Shown here: piece by piece, positions 1 through 7,844 of the stretch
Layout of the letters: each line of letters begins with the position of its first letter
Position numbering within the stretch: the first letter of the stretch is position 1
From: Sphingomonadales bacterium
GTDB lineage: Bacteria; Pseudomonadota; Alphaproteobacteria; Sphingomonadales; Sphingomonadaceae
Direction of reading: 5' to 3'
Length of the DNA: 39,160 nt
Assembly (NCBI GenBank): GCA_019750455.1
Contig: JAIEOM010000007.1
Coordinates: 1 to 39,160 of the forward strand
Notes under the pieces: generated by a model
Database searches by the model: none
What the model saw: the letters and a program-made list of their open reading frames with translations, nothing else
Told to the model about the DNA's origin: nothing
Translations under genes and position numbers: made by a program

Positions 1-494
1 GTGGTCGCAAGCGCCGCGATGGCAGCGATGGCGGTGAAGGCAACGAAGCGGATGCGCAGGACACCGATGCCGAGGCCGTGACCGACGGGGAAGCCCCGGC
101 GGACGCCGAAGCCGAGGCCCCGGCCGCAGAACCGGAAGCCGAAGCGGTTGTGGAAGAAGCGCCCGCCGAAAAGCCCAAGCGCGTGCGTGCACCGCGCAAG
201 AAGAAGGTGGCAGAACCGGTCGCGGAAGAAGTTCCCGCAGAACTCGCTCCGGAAATTGCTGCCGAAGCCGCCGATGCAGCCGTAGATGCCGCGCCTGCTG
301 CGGAAGAGGCTCCGGCCGACAAGCCCAAGCGCAAGCGCGCGCCCCGCAAGGCCAAGGTTGCCGAAGCCCAGCCTGCGGAAACTGCCGAGGTGAGCGAACC
401 GGCTTCTGCTCCGGCAGCGGATCCGGCGCCCGAAGCGCCCGAAACCGAAGCCAAGCCGCGTCGCGGCTGGTGGCAGCGGACCTTCGGCGAGTAA
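1..494 (+). CDS. rne: Ribonuclease E, C-terminal tail (5' end outside window)
   Basis: This is the 3' end of a gene entering from the left; the open frame is in phase from base 3 and stops with TAA at 492-494. The visible 163 codons are almost entirely Ala, Glu, Pro, Lys and Arg, with no fold recognisable. A basic block, KPKRxRAPRKxKVAE, occurs twice (171-215 and 321-365), separated by acidic Ala/Glu/Pro stretches, and the protein ends in RRGWWQRTFGE. Alternating acidic and arginine/lysine-rich segments plus this Trp-containing end are what I know from the non-catalytic tail of Rne/Rng-family RNase E in sphingomonads, which binds RNA and degradosome partners at the inner membrane. The catalytic S1/DNase-like domains would lie upstream, so the identification rests on the tail alone. 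A GTG at 78 is internal, not a start. The gene is followed by a clear intrinsic terminator. Confidence 0.75.
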   Translation, partial: GRKRRDGSDGGEGNEADAQDTDAEAVTDGEAPADAEAEAPAAEPEAEAVVEEAPAEKPKRVRAPRKKKVAEPVAEEVPAELAPEIAAEAADAAVDAAPAAEEAPADKPKRKRAPRKAKVAEAQPAETAEVSEPASAPAADPAPEAPETEAKPRRGWWQRTFGE

Positions 495-521
495 GCCGGG
501 TTCAGAACGAAAACAGAAAAG

Positions 522-552
522 GGCGGGGAAGAGCGATCTTTCCCGCCTTTTT
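522..552 (+). terminator. Intrinsic terminator after RNase E gene
   Basis: An 11 bp stem (522-532 with 537-547, one G-T wobble) closes on a GCGA tetraloop and is followed by TTTTT at 548-552, 28 nt after the RNase E stop codon. Four A residues at 517-520 precede the stem, so the same hairpin may also end the opposing methyltransferase transcript, whose stop codon is at 574. Confidence 0.9.
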
Positions 553-573
553 CTCGGGCGTCTGCGCCAGCTC

Positions 574-1206
574 TCAACCGGTCTTGCGCGCCACCCCCCA
601 CTCCATCCATCCGGCAAAGCGGGGCGCCTTGGGGGTATAGCCCTCCCCCAGCTTCTCGACCGTGAAGCCCGCTCCGGCAAGGGCGCTGGCGATGGGCCGG
701 GTCAGATGGCAGCCACCTGCAAGGCGCTGCCACACCGGCTCGATCCGCTCCTGCCACCCGCGCACCGACGCATCGGGTGCGCGGCCATGCTCCAGAAACA
801 GGGCCTCGCCGTCAGGGCGCAGGATACGCCGCAACTCGCGCATGACCTGCGCCGGGTCCTCCACCGAGCATAGGGTGAAGGTGCACACCACACAGTCGAA
901 GCTGGCGTCTGCGAAGGGAATTGCCTCGCCCCGCCCCTGCCGCAGGTCCGCCGCCCAGCCCTTCTCGCGCGCCGCCGCCCGTGCGCCATCAAGCAGCCCT
1001 GAATGCGGGTCGACCCCGGCATAGGACGTGATCGCCGCCGGATCATAGAACTGGTGGTTGATCCCGCCCCCGCAGCCCAGTTCGAACACATCGCCCCGCG
1101 CGCGTGGCACCACCGCGGCGCGGCGCTTCATGACCTGTCCCTGCGAGCACGCGCAGGTGATTAGGCGCGGCATGATGTTCGCTTCGTACCAGCCTGCAAT
1201 CCCCAT
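574..1206 (-). CDS. Class I SAM-dependent methyltransferase
   Basis: A 210-residue cytoplasmic protein with the SAM-binding motif I VFELGCGGG at residues 40-48, an acidic motif-II-like VDP about 25 residues later, and the FDCVVCTFTLCSV and RILRPDG segments typical of UbiE/thiol-methyltransferase-like enzymes. The acceptor substrate cannot be told from sequence. I start it at the ATG at 1206, preceded by AAGGAGA at good spacing; the frame stays open further upstream but that stretch has no family resemblance and runs antisense to the neighbouring small gene. It stands alone, divergent from the membrane-protein gene at 1303 and convergent with RNase E across the terminator. Confidence 0.85.
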   Translation of the reverse strand: MGIAGWYEANIMPRLITCACSQGQVMKRRAAVVPRARGDVFELGCGGGINHQFYDPAAITSYAGVDPHSGLLDGARAAAREKGWAADLRQGRGEAIPFADASFDCVVCTFTLCSVEDPAQVMRELRRILRPDGEALFLEHGRAPDASVRGWQERIEPVWQRLAGGCHLTRPIASALAGAGFTVEKLGEGYTPKAPRFAGWMEWGVARKTG

Positions 1207-1302
1207 CCCCGTTCTCCTTCGCGCGGCCTCTTCCCCGACGCAGCAATGCGTGGCACGATATGCCCCAATTGCCAAACCGGCTTTCTGGGAGGGATGCCAG
1301 CC

Positions 1303-1605
1303 ATGACCACCACCAACCCCGGCGCCGCTGCGCCCAAAGCGGGTTTCCGCTTCCATCCGAAGCTTTGGATCGGCGCGGCGATGCTGTTCGCCTTTCCCGC
1401 GGTGGGCACGGCGATGAGCCCCGAGGTCAACTGGGGGCGGGAAGATTTCGCGGCCATGGGCCTGCTGCTCGCCCTGCTGTGCGGCGCAATCGAGGCGGCG
1501 ATCCACTTTCTCGATGCACCGCGATGGCGGATCGGCGGAATCATGCTGGCGGTGCTGCTGTTCCTGACGGTCTGGGCGCACCTTGCCGTGGGGCTGTTCG
1601 ACTGA
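1303..1605 (+). CDS. Small three-helix membrane protein, function unknown
   Basis: A 100-residue protein that I do not recognise by family. After a short polar N-terminus come three hydrophobic stretches, roughly residues 21-38, 50-68 and 78-96, so it is probably an inner-membrane protein. The ATG at 1303 is chosen because a purine-rich GGGAGGG lies about 10 nt upstream; the frame is open back to an ATG at 1246, which would add a CPNC-containing extension. It has its own divergent position, with about 96 bp separating it from the methyltransferase start, and ends 31 nt before the convergent SDR gene. Confidence 0.6.
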   Translation: MTTTNPGAAAPKAGFRFHPKLWIGAAMLFAFPAVGTAMSPEVNWGREDFAAMGLLLALLCGAIEAAIHFLDAPRWRIGGIMLAVLLFLTVWAHLAVGLFD

Positions 1606-1636
1606 TCCTGTGTCCGCGTTTCCCGCGAGGAACGCT

Positions 1637-2392
1637 CTAGGCTGGCACTTCCTCGCCCCGGTAATCGAACACCCGGCCCGATTGGGCGGGCGTGAGGCGT
1701 GACAGCACGCCGAGCAGGCTCGCCGCCGCATCGCCCGGCATGGTCAGCTGACCATCCGGCAGGCCCGACTGGAAGGGCGCCGACAATGTGCTGTCGACCG
1801 TGCCCGGATGCAGGCCGACAATCACGCTGTCCGGATGGGTGCGTGCCATTTCCAGCGCGAAGTTCCTCAGCAGCATGTTGAGCGCCGCCTTGCTCGCCCG
1901 GTAGGAATGCCACCCGCCGAGCCGGTTGTCGGAGATCGAACCGACCCGCGCCGAAAGCGCCGCGAAGGTGAAGGGCTTGCCGCGCGGCATCAGCGGCAGC
2001 ACGTGCTTGGCAATCAGGGCTGGCCCGATGGTGTTGAGTGCGAAAACTTCGGCCATCGCCGCCGGATCGAGCCGCTTGTAGGTGCGCTCCGGCCCTGTTC
2101 CATCAGCCAGCGTCAATACGCCAGTGGCCACGATCACCCACTCGGGAGGCGCATCGCGCATCGCTTTGGCGGCGGCGGCGATGCTGGCCTCGTCAGCCAG
2201 ATCGAAAGCGAAGGGACGTACGCCTGCGAGTGAAGGTCCCTCCCCTCGCCGCGATCCGGCATGAATGACCTGCGTGCCGCCCGCCGCCAGTGCCGCGCAC
2301 AGCGCCGCACCGATCCCGCCACTCGCCCCGAACACCGCTGCCGTGAGCGGCCAGGATGCTGGCAATTCCGATACTTGTTCGATCCGTTCCAT
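1637..2392 (-). CDS. SDR-family NAD(P)-dependent oxidoreductase
   Basis: A 251-residue short-chain dehydrogenase/reductase. The nucleotide-binding GASGGIG is at residues 22-28, Asn120 of the NTIGP segment fits the structural Asn, and the catalytic Ser147, Tyr164 and Lys168 (YRASK) are all present, so it should be active. The short N-terminus and overall pattern resemble the CsgA-like or carbonyl-reductase branch of the family. The substrate is unknown. It is monocistronic and divergent from sdhB; the 142 bp between the two starts must hold both promoters. Confidence 0.88.
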   Translation of the reverse strand: MERIEQVSELPASWPLTAAVFGASGGIGAALCAALAAGGTQVIHAGSRRGEGPSLAGVRPFAFDLADEASIAAAAKAMRDAPPEWVIVATGVLTLADGTGPERTYKRLDPAAMAEVFALNTIGPALIAKHVLPLMPRGKPFTFAALSARVGSISDNRLGGWHSYRASKAALNMLLRNFALEMARTHPDSVIVGLHPGTVDSTLSAPFQSGLPDGQLTMPGDAAASLLGVLSRLTPAQSGRVFDYRGEEVPA

Positions 2393-2478
2393 TGATGCTC
2401 AAAGCGCATGAGTGCCCCGACGGTTCCGACCGGTGAGGCTGGCTCAACCCCTGTGCAAAAGGCTGCAACACCGCCCGC

Positions 2479-2506
2479 TTGCGTGCGCGCGCGATGCCGC
2501 TAGATA
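2479..2506 (+). promoter_or_regulatory. Weak sigma-70-like promoter candidate for sdhB
   Basis: TTGCGT at 2479-2484 and TAGATA at 2501-2506 are separated by 16 nt, ending 28 nt before the sdhB ATG. Each hexamer matches only about half of the consensus, so this is a candidate by position rather than by strength of match. Confidence 0.25.
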
Positions 2507-2534
2507 GGGGGCACATCGCAACCGGGATCACGTA

Positions 2535-3314
2535 ATGGCGACCTTCACTCTCCCCAAGAATTCCAAGATCAACAATGCCGGCAAGACCCACAAGGCATCC
2601 GGCGGGCGCGTGAAGGCGTTCAAGATCTACCGCTACGATCCCGACAGCGGCGAGAACCCGCGTTACGACAAGTTCGAGATCAATCTCGACGAATGCGGCC
2701 CGATGGTCCTCGACGCGCTGTTCAAGATCAAGAACGAGATCGATCCCACCCTGACCTTCCGCCGTTCGTGCCGCGAAGGTATCTGCGGTTCGTGCTCGAT
2801 GAACATGAACGGCAAGAACGGCCTCGCCTGCACCACCGCGATCGAGGACCTGAAGGGCGAAATCCGCATCACGCCGCTGCCGCACATGGACGTGATCAAG
2901 GACCTCGTGCCCGATTTCACGCATTTCTATGCGCAGTACGCCAGCATCCGCCCCTGGCTGCAAACTGTCTCCCCCACCCCGAGCGGCAAGGAGCGTCTGC
3001 AATCGCCCGAACAGCGCGAGAAGCTGGACGGCCTTTACGAGTGCATCCTGTGCGCCTGCTGCTCGACCTCGTGCCCGTCCTACTGGTGGAACTCCGACAA
3101 GTTCCTCGGCCCGGCGATCCTCCTGCAAGCCTATCGCTGGCTGGCTGACAGCCGCGACGAGATGACCGGCGAGCGTCTGGACGATCTTGAAGATCCGTTC
3201 CGCCTCTATCGCTGCCACACCATCATGAACTGCGCGAACGTGTGCCCCAAGGGCCTCTCGCCGGCCAAGGCAATTGCCGAGACCAAGAAGATGATGGCCG
3301 AACGTGCTATCTGA
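2535..3314 (+). CDS. sdhB: Succinate dehydrogenase iron-sulfur subunit
   Basis: This 259-residue protein is the electron-relay subunit of complex II, passing electrons from the FAD of SdhA to ubiquinone at the inner membrane. All iron-sulfur ligands are visible: Cys79, Cys84, Cys87 and Cys99 for the [2Fe-2S] centre in the N-terminal ferredoxin domain, and Cys173/176/180, Cys227 and Cys233/237 for the [4Fe-4S] and [3Fe-4S] centres in the C-terminal domain. Length is usual for alphaproteobacteria. The other subunits (sdhC, sdhD, sdhA) are not beside it: upstream is a divergent SDR gene. It leads an apparent transcription unit with the thioesterase and zapE genes. Confidence 0.97.
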   Translation: MATFTLPKNSKINNAGKTHKASGGRVKAFKIYRYDPDSGENPRYDKFEINLDECGPMVLDALFKIKNEIDPTLTFRRSCREGICGSCSMNMNGKNGLACTTAIEDLKGEIRITPLPHMDVIKDLVPDFTHFYAQYASIRPWLQTVSPTPSGKERLQSPEQREKLDGLYECILCACCSTSCPSYWWNSDKFLGPAILLQAYRWLADSRDEMTGERLDDLEDPFRLYRCHTIMNCANVCPKGLSPAKAIAETKKMMAERAI

Positions 3315-3334
3315 CTTTTTGGCGGTCTGATCCG

Positions 3335-3805
3335 GTGAGTTTCAAGGACGACGTGTTCGAACACGGGCCATGCCCGGATAATCCCGGCTGGAATCGCTGG
3401 GATCTGAAGGACGAGACGCTGTTCAACGGCGCGGTGATGGGCAAGCTCATCACACGCGTCGATGCAGACGGGAAGGCGCGCCTGCGCATGTTCCCCGAAC
3501 GGCGCCACATGAACCTGCAAGGCGTGATCCACGGCGCGGTCACTCTGTCGCTGATCGACATTGCGCTGTTCGTGACCATGCACCGGATCGGCACCGGCAA
3601 TGCCGGGCCTTCGGTGACGCTGGAGCTTTCCACGCAGTTCGTGGGCGGCGGTGATGTGGACCGGCCCTTGGACGCTGTCACCGAGATCGTGCGCGAAACT
3701 GGCAAGCTGGTCTTCATCCGCGGCATGGTGGTGCAGGACGAGGATGTGGTCGCCAGCTTCTCGGGCATCGTGCGCAAGATGCTGCCCCGCGCCCCTTCAG
3801 CTTAA
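3335..3805 (+). CDS. PaaI-family hotdog-fold thioesterase
   Basis: A 156-residue acyl-CoA thioesterase-like protein. The central HGAVTLSLIDIALF segment matches the hotdog helix of PaaI/YigI-type enzymes, with the conserved HG and acidic residue, followed by the paired strands SVTLELSTQFVGGG and GKLVFIRGMVVQDEDVVASFSG. It probably hydrolyses an acyl- or aryl-CoA in the cytoplasm; the substrate is not evident. I use the GTG at 3335; the open frame extends upstream into sdhB but that part is a shadow of sdhB. It lies 20 nt after sdhB and 8 nt before zapE, so all three are probably co-transcribed. Confidence 0.85.
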   Translation: MSFKDDVFEHGPCPDNPGWNRWDLKDETLFNGAVMGKLITRVDADGKARLRMFPERRHMNLQGVIHGAVTLSLIDIALFVTMHRIGTGNAGPSVTLELSTQFVGGGDVDRPLDAVTEIVRETGKLVFIRGMVVQDEDVVASFSGIVRKMLPRAPSA

Positions 3806-3813
3806 GGCGCGGC

Positions 3814-4935
3814 GTGCCCGGTCTCCTCGCCCGCTACGACGCGCTGATCGCCAGCGGCGAGTTGCGCGCCGACCCCGACCAACGCGCGGCGGCCGAGCGG
3901 TTGGCACGCTTGCAGGACGAGCTTGAGGCCCCGCCCCCACCCAGACGCTGGTATGCCGCGATCCTCGGCAGCGGGCCGACCGCGCCGGACCCGCGCGGGG
4001 TCTATCTGTGGGGCGGTGTCGGGCGCGGCAAGTCGATGCTGATGGACCTGTTCGTCGACACGCTCGCCCTTTCCGAAAAGCGCCGCGTCCACTTCCATGC
4101 CTTCATGCTTGAGGTCGACCGCCGCATTGCCGAAGCGCGCAAGGCCCAGCTGAAGGACCCGCTGGTCGCCGTAGCGCAGGACATGGCGGCGGGCCTGAAG
4201 TGCCTCGCCTTCGACGAAATGGTGGTCACCAACACCGCCGATGCCGCGATCATGGGCCGCTTCTTCACCGCGCTGATGGAAGCCGGGACGGTGATCGTCA
4301 CCACCAGCAACCGGCCCCCGCGCGATCTCTACAAGGACGGGCTCAACCGTTCGCTGTTCCTGCCTTTCATCGATCTGGTCGAGCGACGGATGGACGTGCT
4401 GAGCCTCAACGGGCCGACCGACTACCGGCTCGACCGGATCGGCGGGCTGGCCATGTGGCACGCACCGCTGGGCGATGCGGCAACCGCGCAGGTGCGCGAG
4501 GCCTTCTTCCGCCTTACCGACTTCGAGCCGGAGGATGCCGCCCACGTGCCCTCGGGCGAGCTGGATCTGGGCGGCGGACGGACGCTCTACGTGCCCAAAA
4601 GCCTCAAGGGCGTGGGCGTGTTCAGTTTCAGGAAGCTGTGCGGGGAGAACCGCGGCGCGGCCGATTACCTCGCCATCGCGCAGACGTTCCACACGGTGAT
4701 CCTCGTCGGCATCCCGAGGATGGGGCCGGAAAACCGCAACGAGGCGATCCGCTTCACCAAGCTGATCGACGCGCTCTACGAACACCGCGTGAAGCTGTTC
4801 GTCACCGCGGCGGCGGCTCCCGAAGACCTTTACCAGTCGGGTGATGGAGCCTTCGAATTCGAACGCACGGTAAGCCGGCTGAACGAGATGCAGAGCGAGG
4901 AATACATGGCGCTCGGCCACGGGGTGGAGAACTAG
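3814..4935 (+). CDS. zapE: Cell division protein ZapE (AFG1-like ATPase)
   Basis: A 373-residue AAA-type ATPase of the AFG1/ZapE family. The Walker A motif GGVGRGKS is at residues 67-74, the Walker B-like CLAFDEM follows about 60 residues later, and the TSNRPPRDLYKDGLNRSLF signature of the family comes next. In E. coli ZapE binds FtsZ at the late division ring; mitochondrial AFG1 acts in respiratory-complex quality control, and its placement next to sdhB fits either role. The start is a GTG at 3814. Its stop overlaps the convergent amidotransferase stop: the sequence CTAG at 4932-4935 serves both strands. Confidence 0.93.
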   Translation: MPGLLARYDALIASGELRADPDQRAAAERLARLQDELEAPPPPRRWYAAILGSGPTAPDPRGVYLWGGVGRGKSMLMDLFVDTLALSEKRRVHFHAFMLEVDRRIAEARKAQLKDPLVAVAQDMAAGLKCLAFDEMVVTNTADAAIMGRFFTALMEAGTVIVTTSNRPPRDLYKDGLNRSLFLPFIDLVERRMDVLSLNGPTDYRLDRIGGLAMWHAPLGDAATAQVREAFFRLTDFEPEDAAHVPSGELDLGGGRTLYVPKSLKGVGVFSFRKLCGENRGAADYLAIAQTFHTVILVGIPRMGPENRNEAIRFTKLIDALYEHRVKLFVTAAAAPEDLYQSGDGAFEFERTVSRLNEMQSEEYMALGHGVEN

Positions 4936-6827
4936 GCGCTCACCCCCAGCTGCCCCAGCGACTTTTCCAGCATCAACAGCTGCCACAGCGTGCGCGAATG
5001 ATCGGCACGGCCTGCGATATGTGCTTCGGCCAGCCCCGCCATGGCCCTGGGGTCAAAGAACCCTGTCTGCGCTAGGCCGCCGGTTGCGATCCCCCGCGAT
5101 GCATCGGCCAGCGGTCCCCTCAACCATTCGGCAATCGGCGTGACGAAGCCCTGCTTGGGGCGGTACAGAATGTCGTGCGGCAGATAGCGTTCGAGCGTCT
5201 TCTTGAGCAGGTATTTGCCGGTGCCACCCTTGACCCGCATCCCTTCGGGCAAGCGTGCCGCGAATTCCACCAGACGGTGATCAAGCAACGGCTCGCGCGC
5301 TTCGAGGCTGACCGCCATGCTGGTGCGGTCGACCTTGGTCAGAATGTCGCCGGGCATCCAGAAAGTGAGATCAGCATATTGCGCACGGTCCAGACCGCTG
5401 CGTCCCGGCGCCGCACGCATAATCGCGATCAACTCGTCCTCGGCGCGGAACCCGTCGAGGCTGGCAGCAAAGGCATCGGTATAGAGCGCGCGGCGCGCGC
5501 CCGGCAGAGTCACCGACAGGCCGCGCACATAACCTTCCTCGCCGCTTTCCGCGAGCGCCAGCAGGGTCGCCTTGGCGCGCAGGGGACGCGGCGCCCAGTC
5601 GGCCTTGGGCCAAGCCCGGCCCAGCGCACCGAACAGCGGCGCGCGCAGCCCTGCAGGCAGCACCGAACGGGCGCGTTCCTCATGGTGATGGAACACCTGA
5701 CGGCGATAGCCCGCAAAGGCCTCGTCCGCCCCGTCGCCTGACAGGGCAACCGTCACCCGCTCGCGCGCCAGCTGGCACACCCGCCATGTCGGCAGGGCCG
5801 AGGCATCGGCGAAGGGTTCATCGAACATCGCGGCAAGCTGGTCGATGGCGGCGAAATCGTCAGTGGCGACAATCCGCTCCTGATGGTCCGCGCCGAATTT
5901 GGCCGCGACCTGACGCGCGTAACTCGTCTCGTCATAGGCGGCGGCATCGAAGCCGATCGAGCAGGTCTGCACCGGCGAGGCGCTTGCCTCTGCCATCAGC
6001 GCGACCACGCCCGAACTGTCGACGCCGCCCGACAGGAACGCCCCCAGCGGCACATCCGCAACCATGCGCGAGCGCACGCCTTCGCGCAGATGATGGACGA
6101 GCTGCGCGGAAAGGTCCGCCTCGCTCCCGCGCTCGCGGTTCGAGAAGTCGATATCCCACCACCGCTGCGGACGGCCCGGCGCGCGGCCTTGCTCCAGCAG
6201 CCAGAAGTGCCCGGCGGGCAGCTTCTCCACCCCGGCGAGGATCGAGTGGCTATCGGGGACATAGCCCCAGGCCATATAGGCCTCGATCGCCTGCGGGTTC
6301 ACCCGGCGGCGCAGCAGCGGATGCGCCAGCAGCCCCTTCAGTTCCGAGGCAAAGGCGATGCTGCCGTCAGACAGATGCGCCACGAACAGCGGCTTCACCC
6401 CGAAACGGTCGCGGGCGAGGAACAGCCGGCGCGTGGCCAGATCGAAGATCGCGAAGGCGAACATCCCGTCGAGGCGCTTGAGGCAATCGGGGCCCCACTT
6501 CTGCCATGCGGCGAGAATCACCTCGGTATCGCCATTGGTGCGGAAGGTGAAACCCGCCTGTTCCAGCTCGCGGCGCAGCTCGCGGAAATTGTAGATCTCG
6601 CCGTTGAAGACGATCACCGCGCGGCCATCGGCGGCGTGCATCGGCTGCGGCGAGCCAGCGAGGTCGATGATCGAGAGGCGGCGGTGGCCCAGCCCCACGC
6701 CATGATCGGTCCATACGCCCGACCCGTCAGGCCCGCGGTGCGCGATCGCATCGCACATGCGCACCACCCGCGCCGGATCGACCGGCTTGGGCGTTTCGGC
6801 ATGGAATATCCCGGCAATCCCGCACAT
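4932..6827 (-). CDS. XrtA-system asparagine synthetase-like amidotransferase
   Basis: A 631-residue glutamine-hydrolysing asparagine synthetase family protein. Cys2 is the glutaminase nucleophile after Met removal, FNGEIYN and the RTNGDTE segment complete the class II amidotransferase domain, and SGGVDSS at residues 266-272 is the ATP-pyrophosphatase loop of the synthetase domain. Its position as last gene of the XrtA operon, 12 nt after xrtA, identifies it as the exosortase A-associated amidotransferase (TIGR03108 type) rather than the asparagine-biosynthesis enzyme. In floc-forming bacteria an asnB-like gene in such loci is needed for exopolysaccharide formation. Amidation of a polymer sugar is a reasonable but unproven role. 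Confidence 0.92.
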   Translation of the reverse strand: MCGIAGIFHAETPKPVDPARVVRMCDAIAHRGPDGSGVWTDHGVGLGHRRLSIIDLAGSPQPMHAADGRAVIVFNGEIYNFRELRRELEQAGFTFRTNGDTEVILAAWQKWGPDCLKRLDGMFAFAIFDLATRRLFLARDRFGVKPLFVAHLSDGSIAFASELKGLLAHPLLRRRVNPQAIEAYMAWGYVPDSHSILAGVEKLPAGHFWLLEQGRAPGRPQRWWDIDFSNRERGSEADLSAQLVHHLREGVRSRMVADVPLGAFLSGGVDSSGVVALMAEASASPVQTCSIGFDAAAYDETSYARQVAAKFGADHQERIVATDDFAAIDQLAAMFDEPFADASALPTWRVCQLARERVTVALSGDGADEAFAGYRRQVFHHHEERARSVLPAGLRAPLFGALGRAWPKADWAPRPLRAKATLLALAESGEEGYVRGLSVTLPGARRALYTDAFAASLDGFRAEDELIAIMRAAPGRSGLDRAQYADLTFWMPGDILTKVDRTSMAVSLEAREPLLDHRLVEFAARLPEGMRVKGGTGKYLLKKTLERYLPHDILYRPKQGFVTPIAEWLRGPLADASRGIATGGLAQTGFFDPRAMAGLAEAHIAGRADHSRTLWQLLMLEKSLGQLGVSA

Positions 6828-6839
6828 CGTGTGTCGCGC

Positions 6840-7844
6840 CTAGAGCAGCAGCGACAGCGCGGCAACGCCCGCAAGGGCGATGATCGCGAGGCCGGCGCTC
6901 TTCGGCGCAATTGTCAGGGTTTCGGCCCGCACGGTCCAGCCCCAGCGGTCGATGGTGGAAAGCGGCCAGCCATAGTTCTCCGGCTCGCGCTCGACGAAGC
7001 GCCAGGCCGCGCTCAGCAACACCGCAACGATGATCGCAAAGAACACCCAGCCATAGACGATGTGGTCGAAGCCCGTGGCCTTTTCGGCACCGACATATTG
7101 CGCGACATAGATCGTCGCCCAGGCGCGCACCCCGTTGGCGAGGACGGGGACGATGATGCAGGCGGCCATGAAAGCGGCGCGCGTCGTCCAGCGCCGGAAG
7201 CGCGTGGCGCATACCAGAACGCCCAGCGTCACCATCGCGACGAGGAACTTCACCCCCGAACAGGCCTCGGCAACGATGAACAGGCCGGCGGGGGTATCGA
7301 TATGGATGCCCTCGATCTTCGCGGGCACGCCGCTGGCATGGGTCAGCGCGATGGCGATTTCGGCGGTGATGTGCTGGAGCGGCGGGATGATCTCGTCGCC
7401 GAAGGGCACCATGAAGGCGGCAAAGGCGATCGGCAGGGCCAGCACAAGGCTCGCCCGCAAGCCCAGCATCGTCACCGCCGCCGCCTGCAGCGCGCCCACT
7501 GCACCGGCCTGCGCAACGAGGTTGATCCCGGCGCCCTCGCCCACACGCCATAGCATCAGCCCGGCCGCCACGCCGGCAAGGCCGGGGAGGAACGGTTGCG
7601 GCGCGATGCGGGCAAGCTCGTCCTCTTTCAGTCCGACGAGCCAAGCGACGATGAAGGGAACCAGCAGCAGGTGGTTGTAGGTGTCGATATTCCACCACTG
7701 GTGGGCCATCGCGCCCCATGCCTGTCCGGTGACGGCGATAAGAGCAAGCGACGCCGCGCCCAGCATCGCAAGCGGAACGCGCCACGCTGCGGGCAGGTGC
7801 GCGTTGCGGCGCGGAGTGTCCATGGTGGCGGTTTCAGGCGGCAT
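6840..7844 (-). CDS. xrtA: Exosortase A (XrtA)
   Basis: A 334-residue polytopic inner-membrane transpeptidase that cleaves PEP-CTERM sorting signals. Many hydrophobic helices are visible and the catalytic triad is intact: Cys195 in AEACSGVKF, Arg240 in ANGVRAW and His261 in FDHIVYGW. The protein ends in a last membrane helix just after the triad. Many sphingomonad XrtA proteins carry an additional EpsI-like domain at the C-terminus; there is none here and only 12 nt separate the stop from the next gene. The ATG at 7844 overlaps the glycosyltransferase by 11 nt; an ATG at 7823 is the alternative start. It lies between TIGR03087-type glycosyltransferase and amidotransferase genes. Confidence 0.93.
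   Translation of the reverse strand: MPPETATMDTPRRNAHLPAAWRVPLAMLGAASLALIAVTGQAWGAMAHQWWNIDTYNHLLLVPFIVAWLVGLKEDELARIAPQPFLPGLAGVAAGLMLWRVGEGAGINLVAQAGAVGALQAAAVTMLGLRASLVLALPIAFAAFMVPFGDEIIPPLQHITAEIAIALTHASGVPAKIEGIHIDTPAGLFIVAEACSGVKFLVAMVTLGVLVCATRFRRWTTRAAFMAACIIVPVLANGVRAWATIYVAQYVGAEKATGFDHIVYGWVFFAIIVAVLLSAAWRFVEREPENYGWPLSTIDRWGWTVRAETLTIAPKSAGLAIIALAGVAALSLLL

Noticed and set aside
1225-1290. Sigma-54 promoter starting with TGGCACG near 1250
   Set aside because: The -24 half matches, but the -12 GC element is absent at the required spacing.
1246-1302. N-terminal extension of the small membrane protein with a CPNC motif
   Set aside because: The ribosome binding site favours the ATG at 1303 and a lone CPNC without a second pair is not evidence for a zinc ribbon.
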